Assembly: GCA_002692725.1 (NCBI GenBank)
Contig: NZLU01000025.1
Location: 1 to 64,000, forward strand
Source of the DNA: Ponticaulis sp.
GTDB lineage: Bacteria; Pseudomonadota; Alphaproteobacteria; Caulobacterales; Hyphomonadaceae
Direction of reading: 5' to 3'
DNA: 64,000 nt
Shown: one piece after another, positions 46,752-57,244 of the stretch
Layout: each line of letters starts with the position of its first letter
How positions within the stretch are numbered: position 1 is the stretch's first letter
The notes under the pieces: model-generated
Databases searched by the model: none
What the model saw: only the letters and a program-made list of their open reading frames with translations
What the model was told of the DNA's origin: nothing
Program-made: the position numbers and the translations under genes

Positions 46752-47378
46752 TCAGAACAGGAAGAACATCACCGCCATGCCGATAAAGATGCCAATGCCG
46801 AGCACGAAGATTTCGAGCTCGTGCTGCTCGATCCATTTCTCGCCGCGTTCGCCCAGCGCCATAATGATACCGGCCTCTGTGAAATAGCGGATGGCACGCG
46901 ATATCGTGATGGCGGCAGCAAAGACGAGTAGACTGCACCCGGCTGCGCCAGCGGCTGCGGCGCCGAGCTGAAACGGAATCGGCGTGATACCGACCATGAA
47001 GAGAGGCCAAAAACAGTCCTCATTCAGTTTGCCAATGAGCTCATGATAGGTCTCGGTTGCGTTAAAGCTGGCAAAAGCCGGTTCGATGATCGCCGAGCCT
47101 GCCCACATGCCGAGGGCATACATGGCAAAAGCTGCGATGACGTTGCCGACGAGCAAGGCCGCAGCGATCTGCCAGGCTTTTCGGCCGCGCGCGGCCATGG
47201 CCGGCAGGAAAAGCGGCTCCATCGCGAAGAGGATGATTGTGTTCTCAAGAAAACCGATCAGCGCGCAGAATGGCAAAGCCCAAGGGCCATCGAGGAATCG
47301 AGAAAGTTTCTGACGGAGTTCGCGTTGCTTTTCCTTGATCGAAAAGGCACGTACCCCCGGTATTGAAAGTCCAGGCAT
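46752..47378 (-). CDS. VTT-domain (DedA/YqaA-like) membrane protein
   Basis: A 208-residue inner-membrane protein. It has the VTT-type pattern LIGFLENTIILFAMEPLFLP, AALLVGNVIAAFAMYALG, ITPIPFQLGAAAAGAA and a final hydrophobic helix. Relatives of this family move lipids such as undecaprenyl phosphate between leaflets or help small-ion homeostasis; the particular role here is open. It is convergent with the small secreted protein cluster, 10 bp away. A perfect inverted repeat lies just upstream of its start. Confidence 0.82.
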   Translation of the reverse strand: MPGLSIPGVRAFSIKEKQRELRQKLSRFLDGPWALPFCALIGFLENTIILFAMEPLFLPAMAARGRKAWQIAAALLVGNVIAAFAMYALGMWAGSAIIEPAFASFNATETYHELIGKLNEDCFWPLFMVGITPIPFQLGAAAAGAAGCSLLVFAAAITISRAIRYFTEAGIIMALGERGEKWIEQHELEIFVLGIGIFIGMAVMFFLF

Positions 47379-47386
47379 GAAGGGTC

Positions 47387-47410
47387 AACGCCTTAACGAT
47401 GGAAGGCGTT
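47387..47410. other. Perfect 8-bp inverted repeat upstream of the VTT-domain gene
   Basis: AACGCCTT (47387-47394) and AAGGCGTT (47403-47410) flank an 8-nt loop, 9 bp before the ATG at 47378. It has no T run, so it may be an operator or a leader hairpin near the ribosome site rather than a terminator. Confidence 0.4.
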
Positions 47411-47462
47411 GCAATTGTTTCTGTATTTTTGGAACTGGAAGGTGGCGGGGAAAAAACGGCCT

Positions 47463-47951
47463 TCAATCCAGGTCGAACTTTCGTAGATCTTCCCAAAGGT
47501 CGTTCGCATTCAGCGGGCGGTAGTCATCGTTCGGCAGATGATAAACGGCGAGACACGGATTCGAGATTAGTTTGTCCGGGTCGCCAGAATACTGGGCAAA
47601 GAAAACAGCGCGCATGGCCGGAGGATGATGAGCAGCACCACGTCCATATCCCCAGTCATGAGTCCAGAGTTCCCAGACCTCTCGCGTTTCGCCTTTGAAC
47701 GTTTCCGTGACGATGATCTCTGACATGTTTTGAGGGATTGAGTGGGCAAAACCATTGCCTGAAGGCGCTCGCCGTTGATGGTGAACCGCAGCCTCATCAC
47801 TTAGGCGATGCGAGTTGACGACAATGCCTTCGAACACGACATCCGCACGCGCCATGCGTTCGAGGGGTGTTTCAGTCAGGCAGGTGAAGGCCGATGCTTC
47901 CGGCGCGGCAACAGAGCAAATCAGGATCAGAGCTAAGCCGACTGATTTCAT
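47463..47951 (-). CDS. Hypothetical secreted protein, TIMP/NTR-like
   Basis: A 162-residue protein with a signal peptide (ending APEASAFTC). The mature start FTCLTETPLERMARADVVFEGIVV, followed by a later TETFKGE segment, weakly recalls bacterial netrin/TIMP-like domains, in which an N-terminal cysteine and an 'F.G.V' strand are conserved. Two cysteines only are obvious. Confidence in the family is low. It lies 16 bp after tldD on the same strand, so may be co-transcribed. Confidence 0.7.
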   Translation of the reverse strand: MKSVGLALILICSVAAPEASAFTCLTETPLERMARADVVFEGIVVNSHRLSDEAAVHHQRRAPSGNGFAHSIPQNMSEIIVTETFKGETREVWELWTHDWGYGRGAAHHPPAMRAVFFAQYSGDPDKLISNPCLAVYHLPNDDYRPLNANDLWEDLRKFDLD

Positions 47952-47967
47952 TTTCTGCCGGCTTCTT

Positions 47968-49362
47968 TTAGCCCGCGCCGCCGACAGTGATCGCGTCGAT
48001 TTTCAGGCTTGGCTGGCCAACACCGACCGGCACGGACTGGCCTGCCTTGCCGCAGGTGCCGACGCCGTCATCCATAGCGAAGTCATCGCCGATCATGGAG
48101 ACTTTGGTGAGGGCGGTCGGGCCATGACCGATCAGCGTCGCATTCTTCACCGGTGCGCCGACTTTGCCGTCTTCGATCAGATAGGCTTCGGTGCACTGGA
48201 AAACGAAATTGCCCGACGTGATGTCGACCTGCCCACCGCCAAAATCGACCGCCCAGATGCCCTTTTTGACGGATTTGATCATCTCTTCTGAAGTATGGTT
48301 ACCGCCCGTCATATAGGTGTTGGTCATTCGCGGCATGGGCAGGGCGGCATAGGATTCGCGACGGCCATTGCCGGTGGGTTCGACACCCATCAGGCGGGCG
48401 TTCTGGCGGTCCTGCATATAGCCGACGAGCACGCCGTCTTCGATGAGGACGGTTTTCTGTGTCTCTGTGCCTTCATCATCGACGGAGAGCGAGCCGCGGC
48501 GGCGCTCAATCGTGCCATCATCAATGACGGTGACGCCTTTGGCGGCGACTTGTTCGCCAATCTTGCCGGAATAGACACTGGCGCCCTTGCGGTTGAAATC
48601 GCCCTCAAGGCCATGGCCAACAGCCTCGTGAAGCAGAACAGCTGGCCAGCCCGGTCCAAGCACGACTTCCATCTCACCGGCGGGGGCAGGGATGCTGTGA
48701 AGATTGGTCTCGGCTTTCTTTAGGGCGCGATCGACCAGGCCTTTCCAGCGATCGGGCGCAATCCATTCTTCATAAGCTGCGCGTCCGCCAGCACCCGCTG
48801 AACCGGTTTCACGACGGCCATCTTTCTCGAGCGTGACGGAAACGTTCAGGCGCACAAGCGGGCGAATGTCTTCAAACATCGCGCCATCGGGACGAATCAC
48901 ATGGATTTCCTTGTGGGAGCCGGCGAGCGAGACCGACACCTGAACCACGCGCGGGTCTTTGGCGCGGACATAAGCGTCGATTTCGGAGAGCAGAGAGGTT
49001 TTGGTGGAGAAGTCAGGAGCTTCGGTTGGGTCGATCGGGTCGTAGAGGCGGCGATTGATCGGGCGAGGCGAGGGGGCAAGAATGCCGGAATAGCCGCGCT
49101 TTGCGGCCGCGGCGGTTTCTCCTGCACGCCGAATCGCCTCGTCGCTCAGATCGCTGCCGTGTGAGAAGCCTGTGGCCTCCCCGGCGACAACGCGCAATCC
49201 CATTCCCTGGCTGGTGTCGAAGGCGGCCGATTTCAGCCGTGCATCATCAAAGACGAAACTCTCACTGCGCGACTGCTCAACATAAATCTCTCCATCATCA
49301 GCGCCGCGAACGGCGTCGGAGAGTGTGGAGCGGGCTGTATCGAGATTCAGGGGAAGGGACAT
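47968..49362 (-). CDS. tldD: Metalloprotease TldD
   Basis: A 464-residue PmbA/TldD family zinc protease. With TldE/PmbA it degrades unfolded peptides, and in some bacteria it matures microcins or degrades the CcdA antitoxin. The zinc motif HEAVGH is at H245, E246 and H250 in AVLLHEAVGHGLEGDF; the C-terminal segment MTNTYMTGGNHTSEEMI and a metal-site Cys near the end (FVFQCTEAY) are typical. Length is normal. The partner gene is not in this window. In alphaproteobacteria tldD commonly stands next to the cytochrome oxidase cluster, as here. Confidence 0.96.
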   Translation of the reverse strand: MSLPLNLDTARSTLSDAVRGADDGEIYVEQSRSESFVFDDARLKSAAFDTSQGMGLRVVAGEATGFSHGSDLSDEAIRRAGETAAAAKRGYSGILAPSPRPINRRLYDPIDPTEAPDFSTKTSLLSEIDAYVRAKDPRVVQVSVSLAGSHKEIHVIRPDGAMFEDIRPLVRLNVSVTLEKDGRRETGSAGAGGRAAYEEWIAPDRWKGLVDRALKKAETNLHSIPAPAGEMEVVLGPGWPAVLLHEAVGHGLEGDFNRKGASVYSGKIGEQVAAKGVTVIDDGTIERRRGSLSVDDEGTETQKTVLIEDGVLVGYMQDRQNARLMGVEPTGNGRRESYAALPMPRMTNTYMTGGNHTSEEMIKSVKKGIWAVDFGGGQVDITSGNFVFQCTEAYLIEDGKVGAPVKNATLIGHGPTALTKVSMIGDDFAMDDGVGTCGKAGQSVPVGVGQPSLKIDAITVGGAG

Positions 49363-49496
49363 TCAATAACTCTGTTTGTGGATCAGTCGGATCGGAGAGT
49401 CCGATATGGAGGTGTTTCCGTCAAATGCAAAGCGACCGCGTGTTCGGCGGTCGCTTCGGGTCTGGGCGTAAGGCCGTGGCCGTAGAGGTGAGCGGC

Positions 49497-50075
49497 TCAG
49501 GCCGGCTTGCCGCCCGTGCTCGCCGATTCGTCAATCTCAACCGTGAACCGTTCGAGCTGGCGGGAGGCCACTTCGAATTCCGGGTTCAGTTCGGCCGATT
49601 TCCGGAAATCCCAATAGGCTGACGTGATGTCTCCGATACGCTCGGCCGCGACGGCCCGGTTATAATAGGCGGCGTAGAGATCGTCCGTGCCGAGCTCGAT
49701 CGCTGTGTTGAGGGCATCAATGGCTTCGGAATAATTCTGCTGATAAATGTGGGCAGCTCCGATATTCAGCCAGGTCTCGCCTTTCTGGTCGTTGATTTCG
49801 AGGGCTTTCTCATAATCGGCCATCGCCATTTTGTACTGGCCATTGCGCATATAAAGAATGCCACGATTTGTCAGTGTCGACATGCGATCATTCTGGCTCA
49901 TTGTTTCATAGTTGAGCGCTTTGGTGCATTTCTCGACCGAATCGCCAAGGCCGAGGCGCATGGTCTCAGCAGCCTCATAGCATTCTTTTGCGAGGCCAGA
50001 GCCAATTACGAGGACCTGAGCCTGTGCGCCGGCTCCGAAAGCAGCCATTGAAAGCGCGATAAGTGCATAACGCAT
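49497..50075 (-). CDS. Secreted TPR protein
   Basis: A 192-residue protein with a signal peptide (MRYALIALSMAAFGAGAQAQ). It holds TPR helices: TNRGILYMRNGQYKMAMADY, WLNIGAAHIYQQNYSEAIDA and YYNRAVAAERIGDITSAYWD. TPRs bind other proteins; the partner is unknown. AAGGA precedes the ATG. It is divergent from ctaC, with about 180 bp between starts holding the oxidase promoter region. Confidence 0.87.
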   Translation of the reverse strand: MRYALIALSMAAFGAGAQAQVLVIGSGLAKECYEAAETMRLGLGDSVEKCTKALNYETMSQNDRMSTLTNRGILYMRNGQYKMAMADYEKALEINDQKGETWLNIGAAHIYQQNYSEAIDALNTAIELGTDDLYAAYYNRAVAAERIGDITSAYWDFRKSAELNPEFEVASRQLERFTVEIDESASTGGKPA

Positions 50076-50256
50076 AAAATTTCCTTCCCTCTTGCGAACT
50101 TAAGCAAAAAACCAGTGTTCATTCTGTTTCTAAGATGATACCCGAAAAACCGAATCTGGGGAATGACTGCGACAATTTGGCGGTTTTGATGATCGCCTTA
50201 TGTCTTTATGGCATATTTGAGAGTAGTCTGTTGTTTTGTGGAACAAGGAGAAGAAC

Positions 50257-51129
50257 GTGCGCTGGATCGCCGTTGCTTTGATGAGTTTACTGTCGTTGAG
50301 CGCTCACGCGTCTCAACCTGAACCGGGTGCTATTGGCTTTCAGCCAGCGGCCACCTCCATTATGGAACGCATGACGAATTTCCATACGCTGCTTCTGGTG
50401 ATCATTACGGTCATCGTGATCGTGGTGATGGCGCTTCTTCTTTATGTGATTGTCCGCTTCAATTCGAAAGCGAACAAAGAACCAAGCAAATTCAGCCATA
50501 ACACGCTGATTGAGGTGATCTGGACCCTCGTGCCGGTCGGCATTCTGATGGTCATCGCCTTCTTCAGCTTTGGCGAGCTTTATTATCAGGAAACATTCCC
50601 TGATGTTGAAGAAAGCGAAGTCATCAATGTGAAGGCTGAAGGCTGGCAGTGGAACTGGCGCTATTACTACATGGATGTGGTCGACGAAGAGGGATACGAA
50701 ATGTATTTCGTCTCCAACCCGATCCACCGGGGTCTTGAAGGCGAACCAGCTGGCACGCCGGATGCGCCGCGCAACCTCGCAGTCGATTATCCGATGGTGG
50801 TTCCGGTTGATACGGTAATCCGCGTCTACACCGGTGCAACTGACGTAATCCACTCCTGGGCCGTTCCTGCGTTTGGCATCAAAACTGACGCCGTGCCCGG
50901 CAAGCTCAACGAGCTCTGGTTCCGCGTGAACGAGACCGGAGTTTATTACGGTCAGTGTTCCGAGCTTTGCGGCAAAGACCATGCCTTCATGCCGATCGAA
51001 ATTCACGTTGTAACGCGTCCGGAATACGATGCGTGGCTGGAACGTGCACAAAACGATATCGATGATGCCCGTCAGTACCTTGCGGGAATATCAGAAACGT
51101 CTAATACTCAGCTGGCCTCAGCACGCTAA
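50257..51129 (+). CDS. ctaC: Cytochrome c oxidase subunit II
   Basis: A 290-residue subunit of the aa3-type oxidase that receives electrons from cytochrome c. GTG at 50257 is chosen: AAGGAG lies 7 bp upstream and a signal peptide follows (MRWIAVALMSLLSLSAHASQ). Two membrane helices lie at about 40-65 and 85-105. The periplasmic domain carries the CuA ligands H199 (VIHSW), C234, E236, C238, H242 and M245 in QCSELCGKDHAFM. There is no fused cytochrome c. It opens the oxidase operon. Confidence 0.96.
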   Translation: MRWIAVALMSLLSLSAHASQPEPGAIGFQPAATSIMERMTNFHTLLLVIITVIVIVVMALLLYVIVRFNSKANKEPSKFSHNTLIEVIWTLVPVGILMVIAFFSFGELYYQETFPDVEESEVINVKAEGWQWNWRYYYMDVVDEEGYEMYFVSNPIHRGLEGEPAGTPDAPRNLAVDYPMVVPVDTVIRVYTGATDVIHSWAVPAFGIKTDAVPGKLNELWFRVNETGVYYGQCSELCGKDHAFMPIEIHVVTRPEYDAWLERAQNDIDDARQYLAGISETSNTQLASAR

Positions 51130-51148
51130 GGACCTGGAGATTATTTAA

Positions 51149-52852
<1,704 letters not shown>

Positions 52853-52880
52853 TCGTCAGCTGTAAACCTGATAAATCAGA

Positions 52881-52906
52881 ACGAGCCCTAGACGGGGCTC
52901 GTTTTC
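52881..52906 (+). terminator. Hairpin after ctaD
   Basis: ACGAGCCC (52881-52888) pairs with GGGCTCGT (52895-52902) over a 6-nt loop and is followed by a T run broken by a C. It separates ctaCD from the rest of the cluster, so downstream assembly genes are likely made at lower level by read-through or from another promoter. Confidence 0.8.
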
Positions 52907-52922
52907 GTTTGGGAGCGTCTTC

Positions 52923-53645
52923 ATGGCTGAGACCCCGGAAGATGAAGGCTGGGTGCTTTATCCTCCGCTCGACAGGGAGGGGGCTGAGAGTGCTGGTTAT
53001 GGCACCAGTTTTTTTGATCCAAATGGTGGCGGTGATCCCGTCTGGTTACAGCACGTCTTCTGGGTATTGGGTCATTGGGAAATCTATTCGATTCTCCTGA
53101 TGTTGCTCGCTGTGATGGCCGTTTCGGTTTTGACACCTTTTCCCAATACATCGAAAAGAGATCTATCGACCCTTCTGGTACCCGACCTGATCTCCGGGCT
53201 ATATCTTGGCGGGATAGCGCTGTTTCTCGCTGCAAATTTCGGCCTGACCTGGCGAATGAATAATATGAGCATGGATAGCGTGCTTCATGATACTTACTAC
53301 ATCGTCGTCCACTGGCATTATGCCTTGGTCGTCCTCACCCTTTGGGCGGTAATCTGGAGCGGATATCGATTGTTCGATAAAATCATGGGGGTGCGGTATA
53401 AGCGCGCGATCGGCGTGCTACAATTTGTCTGCTTTGCCGCAGGGATATCCCTGATATTTCTGCCTCAATTCTTTCTGATTCAACACGGAATGCCGCAGCG
53501 CTATGTGGACTATCAGGCGGAGTTTACGGTATGGAACCGCATCTCGTCATTCGGGTACATACTGGCCCTGCTTTCGCTGATCCTTTTCCTCGCTCTGATT
53601 GTTGAGGCAATGGTCCGACGGCACGGACTGAAAAAACAGAAATAG
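52923..53645 (+). CDS. Shortened CtaD-like (cytochrome oxidase subunit I) paralogue
   Basis: A 240-residue membrane protein clearly related to CtaD. Matching parts are GWVLYPPL (9-16), FFDPNGGGDPVWLQHVFW (30-47), GHWEIY (50-55), HDTYYIVVHWHY (122-133), FDKIMGVRY (151-159), QFFLIQHGMPQRYVDY (182-197) and the final helix. It corresponds to CtaD helix VI, one middle helix, and helices X-XII, about five in all. It keeps equivalents of H283, Y287, H418 and H420, but the helix II heme a histidine and the HH pair are absent, so a full heme-copper site cannot form. The frame is intact, it has its own ATG with GGGAGCG, and the ctaB ATG starts 4 bp after its stop. It could be an assembly or regulatory factor. 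Confidence 0.88.
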   Translation: MAETPEDEGWVLYPPLDREGAESAGYGTSFFDPNGGGDPVWLQHVFWVLGHWEIYSILLMLLAVMAVSVLTPFPNTSKRDLSTLLVPDLISGLYLGGIALFLAANFGLTWRMNNMSMDSVLHDTYYIVVHWHYALVVLTLWAVIWSGYRLFDKIMGVRYKRAIGVLQFVCFAAGISLIFLPQFFLIQHGMPQRYVDYQAEFTVWNRISSFGYILALLSLILFLALIVEAMVRRHGLKKQK

Positions 53646-53649
53646 GCTT

Positions 53650-54609
53650 ATGTCAGATCAGGCAGTGACTACATCTTCTCCCGTCGCCAGCGTCAGCGAC
53701 TATATCGACCTGATGAAACCCCGCATTATGATGCTGGTGGTGTTCACAGCGGCTGCCGGTCTTGTGGCTGCGCCGGTCGATCTGCACCCTGTGACCAGCT
53801 TTGTCGCGCTCTTGTCAGTTGCGCTCGGCTCGGGCGCGGCAGGCGCGATCAATATGTGGTTTGATTACGATATCTACGCGGTTATGACACGGACGAGCAC
53901 GCGGCCTTTGCCTGCGGGCCGGGTTCAGCGCTCGGATGCGCTGTCGCTCGGTATTTTCATGTCGATGATTTCGGTCACACTAATGACCATCGCCACAAAC
54001 TGGCAGGCTGGCGCTTTGCTGGCTTTTTCCATCTTCTTCTATGCCGTGGTCTATACCATGTGGCTGAAGCGTTCGACGCCGCAGAATATCGTCATTGGCG
54101 GGGCTGCGGGCGCGTTTCCGCCGGTGATTGGCTGGGTTGCGGCAACCGGCGCCATGCCGCTGGAAGCCTGGGCGCTCTTCGCGCTGACCTTCATGTGGAC
54201 GCCCCCGCATTTCTGGGCGCTCTCTCTGGTGGCCAATAAAGACTATGCCAAGGCGGGTGTGCCCATGCTGCCTGTGGTTCATGGCGCAGCAAATACGCGG
54301 CTGCAAATTCTGCTTTACACGTTTGCTCTGCTGGCTGTCAGCGCGCTGCCAACCTTGTTTGGCACGGGTGGGCTGATTTATACGCTGACCGCGGCTGTGT
54401 GCGGTGTGGTGTTCCTTGCTCTGGCGATTCGGGTTTTCGCCAGCAAAGCGGGCGATGCTGATATGGCGCCTCGCGATCGTAAACTTGCGCTCAGCCTGTT
54501 TGCGTTTTCGATTGCCTATCTCGCGCTTCTGTTCGGTGCGCTGATCATCGAGCACATGACTGGCCTCCATGCCAGCCTGCCAAATTATGGCATCTGGATG
54601 GGAGCCTGA
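53650..54609 (+). CDS. ctaB: Protoheme IX farnesyltransferase
   Basis: A 319-residue UbiA-family membrane prenyltransferase that converts heme b to heme o, the first step to heme a for the oxidase. The Asp-rich motif is in NMWFDYDIYAVMTRTSTRPLPAGRV-like sequence (split here as NMWFDYDIYAVM and TRTSTRPLP), and the second motif in FMWTPPHFWALSL with the KDYAKAGVPMLPVV loop. About nine membrane helices. It follows the CtaD-like gene by 4 bp and is 2 bp before the CoxF-like gene. Confidence 0.97.
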   Translation: MSDQAVTTSSPVASVSDYIDLMKPRIMMLVVFTAAAGLVAAPVDLHPVTSFVALLSVALGSGAAGAINMWFDYDIYAVMTRTSTRPLPAGRVQRSDALSLGIFMSMISVTLMTIATNWQAGALLAFSIFFYAVVYTMWLKRSTPQNIVIGGAAGAFPPVIGWVAATGAMPLEAWALFALTFMWTPPHFWALSLVANKDYAKAGVPMLPVVHGAANTRLQILLYTFALLAVSALPTLFGTGGLIYTLTAAVCGVVFLALAIRVFASKAGDADMAPRDRKLALSLFAFSIAYLALLFGALIIEHMTGLHASLPNYGIWMGA

Positions 54610-54611
54610 TC

Positions 54612-54866
54612 ATGTCGTTTGACGGAACCGATTATCCTAAAATGACGGAAGAGCAGACCAAGGCCCGCAAAAAGCGTAATATGGTTCTGGCGGCGGGCAT
54701 TGTCGGCTTCATGCTGCTGATCTTCGCGATCACGGTTGTTCGCATTCAGGAAGGCGTTGTTCGTGATCAGGACTGGGCAGCTGAAACCGGCGGCAATCAG
54801 CCTGTGGACGGCGTTCAGTCCGGCCAGGGGGCTCCACCCGTTTCGTCTGATGGAGATGCTGAATGA
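54612..54866 (+). CDS. CoxF-like small membrane protein
   Basis: An 84-residue protein with one membrane helix (about 23-43; MVLAAGIVGFMLLIFAITVV) and a polar Gly/Pro tail on the outside. Small single-helix proteins of this type, called CoxF in alphaproteobacteria, lie between ctaB and ctaG in oxidase clusters and are thought to help assembly. GGGAG precedes the ATG, and the stop overlaps the ctaG start (ATGA). Confidence 0.78.
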   Translation: MSFDGTDYPKMTEEQTKARKKRNMVLAAGIVGFMLLIFAITVVRIQEGVVRDQDWAAETGGNQPVDGVQSGQGAPPVSSDGDAE

Positions 54867-55426
54867 AGACGTCTCATATGGGATTTGCAGTGGCAGGCGT
54901 TGCTGTACTCATGCTCGGCGCCGCATTTGCGTCCAAACCGATTTATGACACGTTTTGCCGGGTAACCGGATATGGCGGCACGACGAACGTCGCCACAGCG
55001 CGTCCGGATGATATTCTCGACCGTATGATGCGCGTGCGCCTCGATGCCAATGCGCCGGACCTTCCATTCGATTTCAAGCCGATTGATCGCTTCGTCGACA
55101 TTCATGTCGGCGACACTGCGATGGTGAAGTTTGAGCTGACCAACACGTCAGACAAACCCATCACAGCCATGGCGACTTACAACGTGACCCCGTTCAAGGC
55201 CGGACCGTACTTCACGAAACTGGAATGCTTCTGCTTTGACGAACAGGTTTATATGCCGGGCGAAAAAGTTGTTCTGCCCGTTCTGTTTTTCATCAATCCG
55301 ATGATCGAAGATGACCACGATCTGGATTCAACTAAAGCAATCACCCTCTCTTATACCTTTTATAAGGCAAAGGGAGACAAGGAGACGCTTGCATCTTTGA
55401 GCAATTTGGTCTCTGAAGACAACTAA
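54863..55426 (+). CDS. ctaG: Cytochrome c oxidase assembly protein CtaG (Cox11 family)
   Basis: A 187-residue protein that delivers copper to the CuB site of CtaD. It has one N-terminal membrane helix (about 6-24) and a periplasmic immunoglobulin-like domain. The copper-binding CFCF is at 122-125 (KLECFCFDEQ), and the third conserved Cys is C32 in FCRVTGYGGT. Length is normal. GGAGATG precedes the ATG, and translation is coupled to the CoxF-like gene. Confidence 0.97.
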   Translation: MKTSHMGFAVAGVAVLMLGAAFASKPIYDTFCRVTGYGGTTNVATARPDDILDRMMRVRLDANAPDLPFDFKPIDRFVDIHVGDTAMVKFELTNTSDKPITAMATYNVTPFKAGPYFTKLECFCFDEQVYMPGEKVVLPVLFFINPMIEDDHDLDSTKAITLSYTFYKAKGDKETLASLSNLVSEDN

Positions 55427-55465
55427 CTCTCAGCGCTCACGTGCGAACAAACTTAGGGGAATTCC

Positions 55466-56392
55466 ATGGCGCACGCCGAAGTCAAACACGATTATCACCT
55501 GGTTAATCCATCACCCTGGCCATTGATCGCCTCTGTCGGCGTCTTTCTGCTTGCTCTTGGCGGTGTGATTTTCATGAAAGGTCTGGTCGACCCGGTTGAC
55601 GGGGAAAGCCTGGGCTTCTTCTCTTATATCGGCAACACCATGCTGACCGGCGGCAAACCGTGGATCATGCTGCTTGGCCTTCTCGTCATCATCTGGGTGA
55701 TGTTTGGCTGGTGGGGCGATGTCATCAAGGAAAGTCGCGACGGCGACCACACCCCGGTTGTTCAGATCGGCCTGCGTTATGGCATGATCCTGTTCATCCT
55801 CTCTGAGGTGATGTTCTTTGTGGCCTGGTTCTGGTCATTCTTTGAGATGGCGATTTTCCACGGCGCGCGGGCTGGCGGAACCTGGGATGCAAACAGCGAG
55901 TATTTCACCAATCTGCAGGCATGGGCGAACTGGCCGCCTCCAGGTGTTGAGACCTTCGATCCATTCCATCTGCCGCTGATCAACACGCTGATCCTGCTTC
56001 TGTCGGGCACGACCGTGACTTGGGCGCACCATGCGATCCAGCATGATGACCGCGAAGGCACGCGCAACGGCCTTCTGATCACTGTCATTCTCGGTGCGAT
56101 CTTCACCTGTGTTCAGGTGTATGAGTATGCCTCTGCGCAGTTCACCTTTGATGGTTCGCTCTATGGCGCGAGCTTCTTCATGGCGACGGGCTTCCACGGC
56201 GCACACGTTCTGATCGGAACGATCTTCCTGATCGTCTGCCTGATCCGTATTCTGGCTGGCCAGATGGACGCCAAAAAGCACTTCGGTTTCGAAGCTGCCG
56301 CCTGGTATTGGCACTTTGTTGACGTGGTCTGGCTGTTCCTCTTCGCCTTTGTCTACGTCACACCGCAGCTGGTGCTCGGTAACGGACATTAG
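55466..56392 (+). CDS. ctaE: Cytochrome c oxidase subunit III
   Basis: A 308-residue seven-helix core subunit. Family landmarks are the start [20 protein letters not shown], the conserved [14 protein letters not shown] stretch, [19 protein letters not shown] and the final [18 protein letters not shown]. It stabilises subunit I and the proton-uptake path. GGGG upstream of the ATG. It follows ctaG after 39 bp and is followed by a terminator. Confidence 0.98.
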   Translation: MAHAEVKHDYHLVNPSPWPLIASVGVFLLALGGVIFMKGLVDPVDGESLGFFSYIGNTMLTGGKPWIMLLGLLVIIWVMFGWWGDVIKESRDGDHTPVVQIGLRYGMILFILSEVMFFVAWFWSFFEMAIFHGARAGGTWDANSEYFTNLQAWANWPPPGVETFDPFHLPLINTLILLLSGTTVTWAHHAIQHDDREGTRNGLLITVILGAIFTCVQVYEYASAQFTFDGSLYGASFFMATGFHGAHVLIGTIFLIVCLIRILAGQMDAKKHFGFEAAAWYWHFVDVVWLFLFAFVYVTPQLVLGNGH

Positions 56393-56417
56393 ACCGGACA
56401 GACATCTGAGTTTCGGG

Positions 56418-56446
56418 GGGCCTGTCTGTCTTGGACAGGCCCTTTC
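56418..56446 (+). terminator. Terminator after ctaE
   Basis: GGGCCTGTC pairs with GACAGGCCC across a short loop (about 56418-56442) and is followed by TTT. It marks the end of the main oxidase operon, before the SURF1 gene. Confidence 0.85.
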
Positions 56447-56482
56447 TGTATCTGCCTTCATGGCATTAAGAACCGGTGGCCC

Positions 56483-57244
56483 ATGACTTTTCGACCCATG
56501 CCCATTCTGACACTTTTGCTTTTGCCTGGCCTTGTTGTGTTGTTCTGGCTGGGGACATGGCAGCTCGGGCGATATCAGTACAAGAATGGATTGCCGCCGG
56601 TTCCGGCTGAAGAGGTTCAGTCGACACTTCAAGGAACGCTCGAGACTGACCGGATTTTCTGGCTCTATACGACGTTTGAGGGCGAATCACTCTGGCGGGC
56701 CTATCGCCTGCTGGATGGATGCAGTGTGTCCTCAACTGCCACAGAGACATGCGACCGACCCGTCTTTGTGAATACGGGGCTGTTGAGTGCAATCGAACCA
56801 CCCGAGGGTATCGAGCTGAGCGTGCAGGATGTTACGGACCAGTCCTATATTCTGATCTCGAACTTTCCGAAGGGCTTCCTGCGGCCTGCGGATAATCCTG
56901 ACGCGTTGCAATGGTACACGCCCAATGCGCCGAAAATGGCTGAGGCGGCAGGTCTGGCAGGTGCTGATCGCGCGGTGTTGGCTGAACCGGCAAGTATTCC
57001 GATCATCCGGCTGGACGGGGCCGGAAATCAGACGGTCACAGGCGCCGACAACCCCTATGCCAACCCTGCCGTCGCAGATGATATGCCGCCTGCGCGCCAT
57101 TTAGGCTATTCCCTGACCTGGTATGGGCTGGCCTTGGCGATGCTGGGCGTGTATTTCGCCCTGCATGTTTCAAGAGGACGGCTGCGGTTCGGGACAAAAC
57201 CGGAAACAGACCGTGGTCAGGATCAAGGATCGGCGAACCAATGA
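56483..57244 (+). CDS. SURF1 family oxidase assembly protein
   Basis: A 253-residue protein with two membrane helices, near 9-27 and 212-230, flanking a periplasmic domain. Shu1/SURF1 proteins help insert heme a into subunit I. Family traits are FWLGTWQLGRYQYK near the N-terminus, VFVNTGLL, and the C-terminal HLGYSLTWYGLALAMLGVYF. The stop overlaps the thrC start (ATGA), so the two are coupled. Confidence 0.93.
   Translation: MTFRPMPILTLLLLPGLVVLFWLGTWQLGRYQYKNGLPPVPAEEVQSTLQGTLETDRIFWLYTTFEGESLWRAYRLLDGCSVSSTATETCDRPVFVNTGLLSAIEPPEGIELSVQDVTDQSYILISNFPKGFLRPADNPDALQWYTPNAPKMAEAAGLAGADRAVLAEPASIPIIRLDGAGNQTVTGADNPYANPAVADDMPPARHLGYSLTWYGLALAMLGVYFALHVSRGRLRFGTKPETDRGQDQGSANQ

Noticed and set aside
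52923..53645. Reading the CtaD-like gene as a sequencing duplicate or frameshifted ctaD fragment
   Set aside because: The protein has diverged throughout, is open end to end and has its own start, so it is not an assembly artefact of ctaD.
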